Below, in pieces: positions 55,119 through 64,000 of a stretch of DNA of 64,000 nucleotides. The notes under the pieces are model-generated. The model did not search any database and was not told the DNA's origin. It saw only the letters and a program-made list of their open reading frames with translations. Positions within the stretch are counted from its first letter, which is position 1; every line of letters begins with the position of its first letter. The stretch covers positions 86,954-150,953 of the forward strand of contig DASZWQ010000204.1 in the NCBI GenBank assembly GCA_035546535.1, given 5' to 3'. This DNA comes from Pirellulales bacterium. Its GTDB lineage: Bacteria; Planctomycetota; Planctomycetia; Pirellulales; JACPPG01. The translations under genes were made by a program, and so were the position numbers.

Positions 55119-55206
55119 TCGAAGGCCTCCTTACGCCGCCGACACGCCCGGGAAATCTTCCACCGTGGCCGCCGCCGGAGGGACAGCCGAACGAAGAAGG
55201 CCCTCG

Positions 55207-57825
55207 TCACAGGGTGCGGGCAAACTCCTCAATGCGGTACGCCTCGAGAATGTCCCCCTCCTTCACGTCGTTGAACCCTGCCAGCTTCATGCCGCATTCG
55301 TACCCTTCGCGCACTTCGCGAGCGTCATCCTTTTCGCGCCGCAACGATTCCAGGGCGTAGTCGCCGATCACGCGGCTGTCGCGAATCACGCGCACCCGGC
55401 AATTGCGCTCGACCGTGCCGGCCAGCACGCGGCAACCGGCAATCGTGCCCATGCGGCTGATCGTGAACGTTCGCTGCACCAGCGCGCGCCCCAGGTCGAC
55501 CTCGCGCTTCTCGGGCTCGAGCAAGCCTTCGAGGGCCTTCTTCAGGTCATCGGTCACCTGGTAAATGATGTCATAGCGGCGGATCTGCACGCCCTTTTGT
55601 TCCGCCAGTGAGCGGGCGCCCTCGTCCGGCACGACGTTGAACCCAATGATAATCGCGTCCGAAGCATCGGCCAGGTGGACGTCGGCCTCGGTAATGCCGC
55701 CCACCGTGGCCTGCAGAATCTTGATCTGCACTTCCGGATGCTCGAGCTTGGTGAGCTCCTTGCGAATCGCCTCGATCGAGCCGCGCACGTCCGCTCGCAA
55801 GATCAGGTTGAGCGTCTGCGTGGTTTCGCCGTCAAGCCGTTCAAACAGATTCTCCAGCGTGACGTGCGTGCTGATTCCACCCAGCGCCCGCTGACGCGAC
55901 TGCATGGCGCGCTTCTCGGCAATTTCGCGGGCTTGCGCGATTTCGTTCAAGACGAAGAAATGATCGCCTGCCCCCGGAGCCACGTTCAGGCCCGTGACGT
56001 TGACCGGCATGGAAGGACCGGCGACGGTGTGTGATTGACCTGGCCGCAGCGTGTCGTACATAGCCTTCACGCGGCCGAACGCAGGCCCACAGACCAGCAC
56101 ATCCCCGACCTTGAGCGAGCCGTTTTGCACGAGCAGCTTGGCGACGACGCCGCGCCCTTCGTGTAATTCTGCTTCCAGGCACGTTCCCACGGCAGGTCGA
56201 TGCGGATTCGCCTTGTAATCGTGCAATTCGGCGATCGTGAGCAGCGTCTCCAGCAGTTCATCGATTCCCTGACCGGTCAGGGCACTGCATTTCACCAACT
56301 CGGTGTCGCCGCCCCATTCCGTCGGCTGTAAACCCGACGTCACGAGTTGACTGTAAATGCGGTCGTAGTTGATGCCCGGCAAGTCGGTCTTGTTCAAAGC
56401 CACGACGATCGGCACCTCGGCGGCGCGGGCGTGACTGATCGCTTCTTCGGTCTGCGGCATGACGCCGTCATCGGCCGCCACGACCAACACGGCGATATCC
56501 GTGACATTGGCGCCGCGTGCCCGCATCTCGGTGAATGCTTCGTGGCCGGGCGTATCGACAAACGAGATCGTACGACCATCCTTTTCGACGCGATAGGCGC
56601 GAATATGTTGCGTGATGCCGCCGCTTTCGCCGCTGACAACGTCGATGCCGATGATGCGATCCAAGAGTGAAGTCTTGCCATGGTCGACGTGCCCCAGAAA
56701 GGTCACGATCGGGGCGCGCGGCTCGAGCTGCGCGGGATCGTCCTCGCGATTTTCGATCTCGCTCAGCAATTGATCTTCCAGGCTGACGGCCTGCTTCAAC
56801 TCGACCTCGACGCCGAATTCCATCGCCAGGAGTTGGACGCGCTCGGCATCCAAATCGGCGTTAATGGCGTTGGTCGTCAGCGGCGTCCCGAGCGACATCA
56901 GCTTGCTAATCACCTTGGTTACGGGAACGCCGATGGCCTCGGAAAAACTACGCACGGTGGCGGGCAATTGCACGACGACGTTGCCCTTGCGCGGCGCGGC
57001 AGTGCTCAGGCCTGTACGCTTTTGCTTCGGCCGCGCGCGGCGAACACGACCGCCCTGTTCGTCTTCACCCGTGGCGGACGGAGTGAATCGCGCGGGGGTG
57101 GTGGTGCGCTTGCGATTTAGCTGTCGCTGCTCACGACCGCCGAGTGCCGCGGCAAAATCGGCATCCTTCTCGACCGGCCCCCCCTTACCACCCTTGCGGC
57201 CGCGGTCGCGACCTATGGGCAGCTCGCCAGGAGGTAGCGCGGGCGGCGCGGGGCCACGGCCCGTGTCCGGCTTGCGACTCACCACGTCGGCCTTGCGCTT
57301 CGCCTCGTGCTTGCGCAAATGTTCCTGCAACGGCTTCGGTCCCGCGCGGCTGGCGCGAATCGCATCCGCCGGCAACTTCAAATCCGGCTTCTGCGGCGCG
57401 GGTTCGTTGGCCGTGGGGAGCGGCGGCTGCACGGCGGTGGGCAGCGGCGCCACGCGAATCGCAGGAGCCACGCGCGGACGGTCCCCGTCGGGCGAACGCC
57501 GCTTCGGTTCGCTCGGCGTCTCGGGTTTCATACCCAGCACCGGCGGCTTGCCCGCGCCCGTGGGGGGTACATAGTCTTCGCGCCGGAAAGCCTGCGGGGG
57601 TTCGGCAGTGGCCGTGGCCGTCGGACTGGGACGAGAGGGCGCCGCGGCGGCAGCCGACTTTCCCGAAGAGTTGGTGACGAAGGCCCGCACGATGGCGGTC
57701 TCTTCGTCGGTCAGACTGGCTAGCGCAGAGCCCTTCCCCGTGACCCCCGCCTTTTGACAGAGCTCCACCAGTATCTTGCTGTCAATGTTCAGTTCTTTCG
57801 CGAGTGCGTAGATCCGTTGCGCCAA
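55207..57825 (-). CDS. infB: translation initiation factor IF-2
   Basis: 872 residues from a TTG start at 57825, chosen because AAGGGAGAG lies eight bases upstream and the result ([20 protein letters not shown]) fits the IF-2 N-terminal domain; a GTG at 57858 has no such site. Seen: a long charged Pro-rich region (about 70-300), then GTPase domain with G378-T385 (GHVDHGKT), [16 protein letters not shown] and NKTDLPG, and C-terminal domains binding fMet-tRNA. It follows nusA by 215 bases. Confidence 0.95.
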   Translation of the reverse strand: MAQRIYALAKELNIDSKILVELCQKAGVTGKGSALASLTDEETAIVRAFVTNSSGKSAAAAAPSRPSPTATATAEPPQAFRREDYVPPTGAGKPPVLGMKPETPSEPKRRSPDGDRPRVAPAIRVAPLPTAVQPPLPTANEPAPQKPDLKLPADAIRASRAGPKPLQEHLRKHEAKRKADVVSRKPDTGRGPAPPALPPGELPIGRDRGRKGGKGGPVEKDADFAAALGGREQRQLNRKRTTTPARFTPSATGEDEQGGRVRRARPKQKRTGLSTAAPRKGNVVVQLPATVRSFSEAIGVPVTKVISKLMSLGTPLTTNAINADLDAERVQLLAMEFGVEVELKQAVSLEDQLLSEIENREDDPAQLEPRAPIVTFLGHVDHGKTSLLDRIIGIDVVSGESGGITQHIRAYRVEKDGRTISFVDTPGHEAFTEMRARGANVTDIAVLVVAADDGVMPQTEEAISHARAAEVPIVVALNKTDLPGINYDRIYSQLVTSGLQPTEWGGDTELVKCSALTGQGIDELLETLLTIAELHDYKANPHRPAVGTCLEAELHEGRGVVAKLLVQNGSLKVGDVLVCGPAFGRVKAMYDTLRPGQSHTVAGPSMPVNVTGLNVAPGAGDHFFVLNEIAQAREIAEKRAMQSRQRALGGISTHVTLENLFERLDGETTQTLNLILRADVRGSIEAIRKELTKLEHPEVQIKILQATVGGITEADVHLADASDAIIIGFNVVPDEGARSLAEQKGVQIRRYDIIYQVTDDLKKALEGLLEPEKREVDLGRALVQRTFTISRMGTIAGCRVLAGTVERNCRVRVIRDSRVIGDYALESLRREKDDAREVREGYECGMKLAGFNDVKEGDILEAYRIEEFARTL

Positions 57826-58040
57826 GTCTGACTCTCCCTTTTGCTGCCGGCCTGGCACCTTTGATTCTTTATGCCCGGGCGGTCAGCTCTTTATCTTTTA
57901 CGAATTCATGGACTTTTTCCTTTCGTACGCAAACTCCTCCGTGGCAAGTCGACGCTCCACTTTCCGGCGCGTCTACCGTTACGCGATTCGTGCCATTCGC
58001 CGAGCGACAGCGCCGCGTACCCTTGCCGAAGAGTCGAAGC

Positions 58041-59408
58041 TCAACTCTCCGGAGGAACCTCGCCAGGCGTTTCGACCGCCGTACTCGCAGTATCGGCGGT
58101 CGGGGCGGCATCCTCGGAACCGGCCACTTCGGAAACCTCCGCGGCGGGTTCGGACGCGGGTTGTTCGCCAGCCTCGGCGGCTGCCGCCTCATTGGCCGCG
58201 TCCAGCCGTTCTTGAGCCCGCTGCCGGCGACGTTCATCCGCGGCGGCTTGCTCGGCCTCTTCGGCCTTGGCCTCGGCCTGCTGGATGATGTGGTCGACCT
58301 GCTCGGCAGTCAGCCCCCCCATTTCCATCAAAGCGTCCGGCTCGATGACCGAAAGATCATCGTAAGACAAAAATCCTTCGCCGACCAGCTTTTCACTCAG
58401 GGCGTCATCCACGCCGTCCAGAGCGCTAAACCCGCCCACGGCCCGCTCGATTTGCTCGTCGAGTTCCTCGCGGGTCATGATTTCGATGTCCCAGCCGCAT
58501 AACTTGCTGGCCAGTCGCACGTTCTGCCCCCGCCGGCCGATGGCCAACGACAATTGGTCCTCGCGCACCAGCACGATCGCCCGGCCCAGCATCGGGCAGA
58601 GGATGACTTCGTCCGATTCGGCAGGCTGGAGTGCATTGGGAATCAGCACCTGCATGTCGTCGCTCCAGCGCACGATATCGATGCGTTCGCCGGCCAGCTC
58701 GTCGACGATGTTCTTGATGCGGTTGCCGCGCACGCCGACGCAGGCGCCCACGCAATCCACGCGCGAATCCGTGCTGCTAACGGCCACCTTGCTGCGATAG
58801 CCCGGCTCACGGGCCATGGCACGCACTTCGATCACGCCATCGGCGATCTCGGGAATCTCTTGCTCGAACAGTCGCTCGACCAGCGCCGGCCGCGTGCGGC
58901 TGAGAATGACCTTCACCCGGCTGCCGTGCTTGCGCACTTCGCACACCGTGGCGCGGACACGCTCGTTGGCATGGTGCGTTTCGCCAGGGATCTGCTCGCT
59001 GCGCGGCAAAATGGCTTCGCAATTCGGCAGCGATACCGTGGCCGCCCCGCCTTCGTAGCGCTGCACGACGCCCGTGACCAGCTGCCCGATCTGCTCGTCG
59101 TACTCGTCGTACAGGGCGTCGCGCTCGGCCTCGCGCACCTTCTGGATGATGACTTGCTTGGCGTTCTGCGCGCCGATACGGCCGACGGTTTCCGTTTCTT
59201 CTTTGTCGAGGGGAACGCCATCTCGCGAGCCGGTAATCGAACCATCTTGCCGGTCGATGTTGATGACAATGACCTCTTCCTCTTCGCCATGCTTGCGCTT
59301 CAGCGCAGACGCAAAGGCCGCCTCGATGGCCTGGAAGACGATCTCCTTGTCGATGTTCTTATCGCGATGGATCGAATCGATCAGTCGCAGTAGTTCGTTG
59401 GCGTTCAT
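58041..59408 (-). CDS. nusA: transcription termination/antitermination protein NusA
   Basis: 455 residues. N-terminal RNA-polymerase-binding domain ([20 protein letters not shown]), S1 domain ([20 protein letters not shown]), KH domains ([40 protein letters not shown]) and an HhH-like C-terminal part ([20 protein letters not shown]), then a Glu/Ala-rich tail. The usual neighbours rimP upstream and ylxR downstream are not found here. Starts at ATG 59408. Confidence 0.95.
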   Translation of the reverse strand: MNANELLRLIDSIHRDKNIDKEIVFQAIEAAFASALKRKHGEEEEVIVINIDRQDGSITGSRDGVPLDKEETETVGRIGAQNAKQVIIQKVREAERDALYDEYDEQIGQLVTGVVQRYEGGAATVSLPNCEAILPRSEQIPGETHHANERVRATVCEVRKHGSRVKVILSRTRPALVERLFEQEIPEIADGVIEVRAMAREPGYRSKVAVSSTDSRVDCVGACVGVRGNRIKNIVDELAGERIDIVRWSDDMQVLIPNALQPAESDEVILCPMLGRAIVLVREDQLSLAIGRRGQNVRLASKLCGWDIEIMTREELDEQIERAVGGFSALDGVDDALSEKLVGEGFLSYDDLSVIEPDALMEMGGLTAEQVDHIIQQAEAKAEEAEQAAADERRRQRAQERLDAANEAAAAEAGEQPASEPAAEVSEVAGSEDAAPTADTASTAVETPGEVPPES

Positions 59409-59982
59409 GATCCACTTTCCCGCACCCGAGGTGCTTCTGTTTCGAGTTGTCGAATTGTCCGGATTGTCGAGGCCTTGCCCGGCCGTGAACGGCATGCCGC
59501 GATTTCTGCCCGCGGCTCGTTCACGGCCTCACACACTGTTTGTCGCCGCACCTCCGTCCGCTTTTCCAGCACTACGTTCGATACAAGGAACTAACTATTC
59601 TACGACTTGCGGTTCGTGGGACCGGCGAGCCACCACCTGCCCGTCACCTGGACCGGGGCGCGGCCGCGCGTGACCTGCACAAAATCGTATTCCGCTCGCG
59701 TGCCGACCGTTGGCCAATTCGACCTCCGGCCCGACCGGTGCCCCCCCGAAGGCAAGCACGTCCTGGCTGGAAATCATTCTCAGCAAACCACTTAAGCCAG
59801 GGCGTAATCCGGTAAACCTAGCCCTTCGACGGCCAGGTGTCAAGGACCGAACCCCGCCGGTCGAGGAATCGAGCATACGAAGGGGCGCAAGCAGGTGCCG
59901 AGATCGCGATCGGCACAGAGGCACCGCCTAAGCGGCACATGCCACGACACTGCCCGCCGATTGATCGGCGATGAGCAACTTG
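59409..59982. other. intergenic region upstream of nusA
   Basis: 574 bases with no supported gene; frames seen on both strands lack ribosome sites or recognisable domains. rimP, which normally precedes nusA, is not here. TAGAAT on the minus strand (59597-59602) could be the -10 box of the nusA-infB-rbfA operon, about 190 bases from the ATG, but no -35 was found. Confidence 0.5.
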
Positions 59983-61278
59983 CTAAGCGCAGCGCCGAAC
60001 GATCAGACAGGCCGCCTGCCCCTGTGGCGTGACGCTCAATTTCATGAACGAGTCGCCGGGCGATGCGTCCGGATTCGTCACCGCCGCGACAGGGCACTCG
60101 GGATCGGGCGTTTCGTAATTGAGAACCGGGAACAGCCGGTTGTTAGCCAGCGCCAAGGCCGAAGCCGCTAGCTCGACCATAGCGCTACCGGCACCCAGGT
60201 TGCCGAAGTAACTTTTCACAGCAGCTACGGGCACCTTCCGCGCGCCGAAAATATCGTGAATCGCGGCAGCCTCTTCCGCATCACCACTACGCGTGCCCAG
60301 GCCGTGGCTGTTGACATGACCGATTGCGGCCGGCTCCATTTGCGCATCGCGCAGGGCCGACTTCATGGCGTTCCGCAAAGCCTGATCGCGCCGCGCGACA
60401 CGATTGCGATCGACGACCGACGACGAACCCGCCCCCACCAATTCGGCATAGATCCGGGCACCGCGGGCACGGGCCGCGTTATATTCTTCGAGCATGATCG
60501 CCCCGGCTCCTTCGCCCAGAACCATCCCGGAGCGATTCAGATCGAACGGGCGGCTGGCGCGCTCGGGCAATTGGCCGTTGGGGGCGATCTCTTCTTGGAT
60601 TACGGCGTGCAGGGCCTTCATTGGATGCACACGCGTGCCGGTGGCGCCGGCCAACATGCAATCGGCGTGGCCGCGTTGAATCACACGCAGGGCCTCGCCC
60701 ACGGCCAGGTTGGCGGCCGCTTCGCGCAGCGTGAGAGAGTTGTTCGGCCCGCGGAAGTCGTTGTAGATCGCGATATGGCTGGCCGGCATGTTGGGCAGGT
60801 ACTTGAGCAGCCACAGCGGAGAGAGTTGTGGCATACCGTTGCCGGCCCACCGCGAAAACTCGAAGTGCTTCTCGTCTGGCGCAAAAGCACGCATGGCGGA
60901 AATGAACTCTGTCGGGTCGGTCACCATGTAGTCCGAGCCGAAGACCACCCCCACGCGCTCCGGATCGTAGGCGCCGGCGGCGATCGCCGCGTCCGACAGG
61001 GCCCGCTGCGCCGCGGCAACCCCCATCTGCGATTCGCGGCACATAACCTTCAGACCCTTGCGGATCGATTTCTTCAGCTCGCCATCGAGCGGACCGAAGT
61101 TATCGATATGCCCGGTGAAATCGTGGGCGACGCCGGCAAACTCGCGTGCCAGCCCTGCGTGCCCGTTGGCCACGGCCGCCACGCCGCTGCGGCGCCCCTC
61201 GAGACCGGCCCACAGAGACTCCGCCGTATTCCCCAGAGGGCTGATCACCCCCAGCCCAGTTATGACGACACGCCGCAC
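59983..61278 (-). CDS. ketosynthase homologue lacking the catalytic Cys (chain-length-factor-like)
   Basis: 431 residues of the beta-ketoacyl-ACP synthase fold: VVITGLGVISPLGNTAESLW, GMVLGEGAGAIMLEEYNAAR and HVNSHGLGTRSGDAEEAAAI. Aligning by motif, the catalytic Cys of FabF (T-A-C-A-T) falls at Glu186 (SLTLREAAANLAVG), the first His is kept (His325) and the second His is replaced by Asn360 (KSYFGNLGAGSA); Lys355 is kept. So it should not condense acyl chains by the usual route. The closest analogue is the KS-beta/chain-length factor of type II polyketide systems, which also lacks the Cys. A canonical FabF lies 1.5 kb upstream on the same strand. Confidence 0.88.
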   Translation of the reverse strand: MRRVVITGLGVISPLGNTAESLWAGLEGRRSGVAAVANGHAGLAREFAGVAHDFTGHIDNFGPLDGELKKSIRKGLKVMCRESQMGVAAAQRALSDAAIAAGAYDPERVGVVFGSDYMVTDPTEFISAMRAFAPDEKHFEFSRWAGNGMPQLSPLWLLKYLPNMPASHIAIYNDFRGPNNSLTLREAAANLAVGEALRVIQRGHADCMLAGATGTRVHPMKALHAVIQEEIAPNGQLPERASRPFDLNRSGMVLGEGAGAIMLEEYNAARARGARIYAELVGAGSSSVVDRNRVARRDQALRNAMKSALRDAQMEPAAIGHVNSHGLGTRSGDAEEAAAIHDIFGARKVPVAAVKSYFGNLGAGSAMVELAASALALANNRLFPVLNYETPDPECPVAAVTNPDASPGDSFMKLSVTPQGQAACLIVRRCA

Positions 61279-61368
61279 GGCATACTCCCGCTGATAGACT
61301 GTTCACTTTGGTCAAAAAATTCTATCGCCACCCCCCCGAACCGTCGAGGCGGGACACTGGCCACCCAC

Positions 61369-62652
61369 CTAGTAGCGGCCGTGGTACGTGCGCGTGTCAC
61401 GCTGCGTGGTGATCACCGGCACAGGGGCGTTGTCGCCGGCCTTCCCCTTGCTTTCGACCAGGACGAGCAAATCGGCACGAGCCGCAGCCGAAGGCCACGG
61501 CAGTGGCACCTTGAGCGCGGGATCGTTCGGCACCGGCGTCGGCACGACACCCAGCCCGACGAGCAGAATCTGTCCCGTCGGCCAACGGAATCGCTCGTGC
61601 AGGCGGCAGTGCGTGATCTGCGGCACTTCGACCTTCACGCGCTGGTGTGACGAAACCGGGCTGGGTACGTCCATCATCACCGGCACGAGTTTTTCCAATT
61701 GATCGATGTGACACTTGATCACGGCATCGATCGTCTGCCCATCCAGCGACAAGAGCGGGCTCAGTTCCAGCGAGAACCCCTCGTCGAATTGCCCGAGTTC
61801 CGCTTCGTAAGCGGGCCAGGCATTGGGGTGGAGCGTGATGTCGCGGGTGTACGTCTTGGGGCGCGTGGCGGCGACCGTGGTCGACTGGCCGTTGTTGACC
61901 AACAGTTGCGGAGAACTGTGCTCGCGGAAATCGTTGCGCTTGCGTAACTCGGCCAGAAGCAGCGCGGCGTCCTCTTTTTCCACCAGCCAGGCCTGAATGC
62001 CCTGCGTTTGCACGGCCACCGGGCGCAGCATCTGCTTGGCCTTGATGCGCCAATCGGGGTGGGCAATCGTGATCACGCGGACGCTGAAAGCGCTGGTTTC
62101 CGCCTCGGTATTGACGAAGCGATCGACAACGTCCTGCACGCGGCCCTGCATTTCCGGAGTGTGATAGACGCGCAGCGAGCGGCGGTTGGCGCTCAAGAAG
62201 GCGAACGGCTCGGAGTGCCAGGTTTCATAGCCCGTGTCGCGCAAGATCCAATCGACGATCGCCTGTTCGGGGCTATTGGTCGTGGTCACGCGCACCGTGT
62301 AAGGCGTGATGTCGTATTCGCGCCATACTTGCCCGGCGTCATTCGGTAAACCGCCGGAGCCTTCGGTGACGCGGGCGATCGGTTGCCGCGACGCTGACGG
62401 CGCCGGAGCGGCCGCGGGGGGCGCGTAGGAATTCAGCGGCGCCACACCGTCATCCGATTGACCGCTCGTCTGTTTGATCTCTTTCGAGGCGGCGGGGCGC
62501 CCCGTTGTTGGCGGTAAGACCCCTTTACGCGGCGTGCGCCACTTGCCCGTCGAACGATCGGGCGTGCGTGGTGAATCCGCCGCCTGCGCCAATGCCAGGC
62601 TCGGCATCGTGACCGCAATGATAATCGCGAGTATGAAAACTCTGGGCAACAT
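61369..62652 (-). CDS. secreted protein with secretin-like segment
   Basis: 427 residues from the ATG at 62652, with AAGGAGG nine bases upstream. Signal peptide MLPRVFILAIIIAVTMPSLA. A Pro-rich linker (40-100) leads to a part with VDWILRDTGYETWHSEPFAF, MQGRVQDVVDRFVN and a SPQLLVNNGQSTTVAATRPK stretch, which recalls the N-domains and secretin core of GspD/PilQ. The C-terminal part (LLVGLGVVPTPVPNDPALKV) is not recognised. The length is short for a full secretin. It lies between fabF and the ketosynthase homologue. Confidence 0.75.
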   Translation of the reverse strand: MLPRVFILAIIIAVTMPSLALAQAADSPRTPDRSTGKWRTPRKGVLPPTTGRPAASKEIKQTSGQSDDGVAPLNSYAPPAAAPAPSASRQPIARVTEGSGGLPNDAGQVWREYDITPYTVRVTTTNSPEQAIVDWILRDTGYETWHSEPFAFLSANRRSLRVYHTPEMQGRVQDVVDRFVNTEAETSAFSVRVITIAHPDWRIKAKQMLRPVAVQTQGIQAWLVEKEDAALLLAELRKRNDFREHSSPQLLVNNGQSTTVAATRPKTYTRDITLHPNAWPAYEAELGQFDEGFSLELSPLLSLDGQTIDAVIKCHIDQLEKLVPVMMDVPSPVSSHQRVKVEVPQITHCRLHERFRWPTGQILLVGLGVVPTPVPNDPALKVPLPWPSAAARADLLVLVESKGKAGDNAPVPVITTQRDTRTYHGRY

Positions 62653-62799
62653 CGTGACGGCCTCCTTGCCGAGCGTTGCTACCGGCGGCCCTGCGCGCGG
62701 AATTCCCCTGACATGAGGCCGCGGAGTATAGGAGGGCACCGCAGGGCGAACAAGATCGACAAGCGGGGATCAACCAACGAAGAATCGCGATAGCACCGG

Positions 62800-64000
62800 T
62801 TAGTGCTGGCCGTTGCGCAGGTGGCCAACGATCACCGATGCGTTATGCCCGCCAAAGCCAAAGCTGTTGCTCATGGCGGCCACGACTTTGCGCTCCCGCG
62901 CTTGGTTCGGCGTGTAGTCCAGATCGCAGAGCGGATCGGGCGTGTGATAATTGATCGTGGGCGGAATGACGCTGCGCGTCAGCGCCAGCACCGACAGCAC
63001 CATTTCCACGCCGCCGCTGGCGCCCAGCAAATGCCCTAGCTGGCTCTTGGTGCTGGAAATGCTGATATCGCGGGCGTGCTCTTTGAAAACCGATTTCACG
63101 GCCGCCGTCTCGGCCTGGTCGCCCAGCGGCGTGCTGGTGCCGTGGGCGTTGATGTACGTGATGTCCGTCAGCGGCACGTGACCATCGGCCAAGGCATCGC
63201 TCATTGCCTTGGCGGCGCCGGTGCCATGCTCGTCGGGATGCGTGATATGCCCGGCGTCGGCACTCAGCCCGTAGCCGATCATCTCGGCGTAGATGCGCGC
63301 GCCGCGGGCCTTGGCGTGTTCCAACTCTTCGAGGATCACGAGACCCGCCCCCTCGCTCAGCACGAAGCCGTCGCGCTCGCGATCAAAGGGTCGGCTGGCA
63401 GCCGTCGGATTGTCGTTCATTTCCGACAGGGCACGCATATTGGCAAAGCCGCTGATGCCCATGGGCGTGAGCGCCGCTTCGGTTCCGCCGGTGACCATGA
63501 TGTCGGCGTCGCCGTACTGGATCGCTTTGTACGAATCGCCGATAGCGTTGGTGGCACTGGCACACGCGGTGGCGACCGCCGCGCTGGGACCGCGCAGCTG
63601 GAACTCGATCGAGATCTGCCCGCAAGCCGCGTTGACCATCAGTTTGGGAATGGTAAACGCCGAAACCTTGTCCGGCCCCTTCTCCAAGAGCCGCGCGTGC
63701 TGCGTTTCGATCTCGTTCAACCCGCCGATACCGGTCCCCAGGATGACGCCGCAGCGAAACGGGTCTTCTTTGGAGAAATCGAGACCGGAGTCGCGCACGG
63801 CGTCAATGCCGGCGACCATGGCGAATTGCGTAAAGCGGTCGAGCCGCTTCGCATCCTTTGCTGAGATGTAACCGTCCGTGGTCCAGTTCTGGACTTCGCC
63901 GCCAAACTTAACTTTGAACTGAGTCGTATCGAACGAAGTTATCGGGTGAACCCCGCTCTCCCCCTGGCAGATCCGTTGCCAGAGGTCGTCGATTCGGCAG
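62800..64000 (-). CDS. fabF: beta-ketoacyl-ACP synthase II (fabF), 5' end cut by window
   Basis: Partial: 399 codons, with the N-terminus beyond the right edge; about 15-20 residues are missing. An internal ATG at 63819 is not the start. It condenses malonyl-ACP with acyl chains in fatty acid synthesis. Seen: catalytic Cys in VATACASATNAIG, both His (INAHGTSTPLGD and STKSQLGHLLGASGG), FDRERDGFVLSEGAGLVILE. It is intact and contrasts with the Cys-less homologue at 59983. The acpP gene is expected further upstream. Confidence 0.95.
   Translation of the reverse strand, partial: CRIDDLWQRICQGESGVHPITSFDTTQFKVKFGGEVQNWTTDGYISAKDAKRLDRFTQFAMVAGIDAVRDSGLDFSKEDPFRCGVILGTGIGGLNEIETQHARLLEKGPDKVSAFTIPKLMVNAACGQISIEFQLRGPSAAVATACASATNAIGDSYKAIQYGDADIMVTGGTEAALTPMGISGFANMRALSEMNDNPTAASRPFDRERDGFVLSEGAGLVILEELEHAKARGARIYAEMIGYGLSADAGHITHPDEHGTGAAKAMSDALADGHVPLTDITYINAHGTSTPLGDQAETAAVKSVFKEHARDISISSTKSQLGHLLGASGGVEMVLSVLALTRSVIPPTINYHTPDPLCDLDYTPNQARERKVVAAMSNSFGFGGHNASVIVGHLRNGQH

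Noticed and set aside
59595..59924. 109-codon minus-strand frame upstream of nusA as rimP
   Set aside because: No RimP motifs, no ribosome site, and composition is that of a random GC-rich frame.

Overview
The window is about 63% GC and very probably comes from a member of the Planctomycetota, most likely near the Pirellulales. The evidence is the many planctomycete-style proteins: a sigma factor with an N-terminal helix-turn-helix region, an anti-sigma factor joined to a DUF1559-like segment, DUF6786, DUF1573 plus multihaem cytochrome, and a REP-like inverted repeat. No rRNA, prophage, insertion sequence or CRISPR array is visible. Function assignments come from motif reading, not from database searches.

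Positions 1-10710, all on the minus strand, form one ancient gene-expression block. In transcription order it reads tRNA-Thr(UGU), tRNA-Tyr, tRNA-Gly, tRNA-Thr(GGU), tuf, tRNA-Trp, secE, nusG, rplK, rplA, rplJ, rplL, rpoB, with rpoC expected just beyond the left edge. This matches the classical thrU-tufB / secE-nusG / rplKAJL-rpoBC order. A promoter candidate precedes the first tRNA, and a hairpin lies between rplL and rpoB. Next to the block (10711-12378) sits an unusual sigma factor.

Positions 13154-20826 are mostly plus-strand and mixed: a secreted hypothetical protein, a DUF3891 protein, a small basic protein, a TPR lipoprotein, serA, a CNNM/CBS membrane protein that seems to start at ATT, and a BON-domain protein. 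Positions 20851-32713 hold two ECF sigma/anti-sigma modules, a DUF6786 protein, a methyltransferase, an FHA protein, several small conserved proteins, a LipM/LplA-type protein and an Imm32-like orphan.

Positions 31666-37321 carry the glycine cleavage genes gcvT-gcvH-gcvPA-gcvPB in overlapping minus-strand order, with the lipoate-transfer gene downstream to serve GcvH. RNase R and a YhaM-like HD exoribonuclease follow (37530-41177). Positions 41536-50359 (plus strand) look like an envelope/glycan region: GT87, SMR transporter, DUF4416, MraY/WecA-type transferase and O-antigen ligase-TPR protein. They are followed by a DUF1573 protein and a metallophosphatase-like tetrahaem lipoprotein.

Positions 50415-64000 return to the minus strand: fabF (cut by the right edge), a secretin-like exported protein, a ketosynthase homologue that has lost catalytic residues, nusA, infB, rbfA, an Nth-fold-like protein with a lysine-rich tail, a large TPR protein and yebC. 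Long open frames opposite rpoB, gcvPB, rnr and other GC-rich genes were judged to be shadows.
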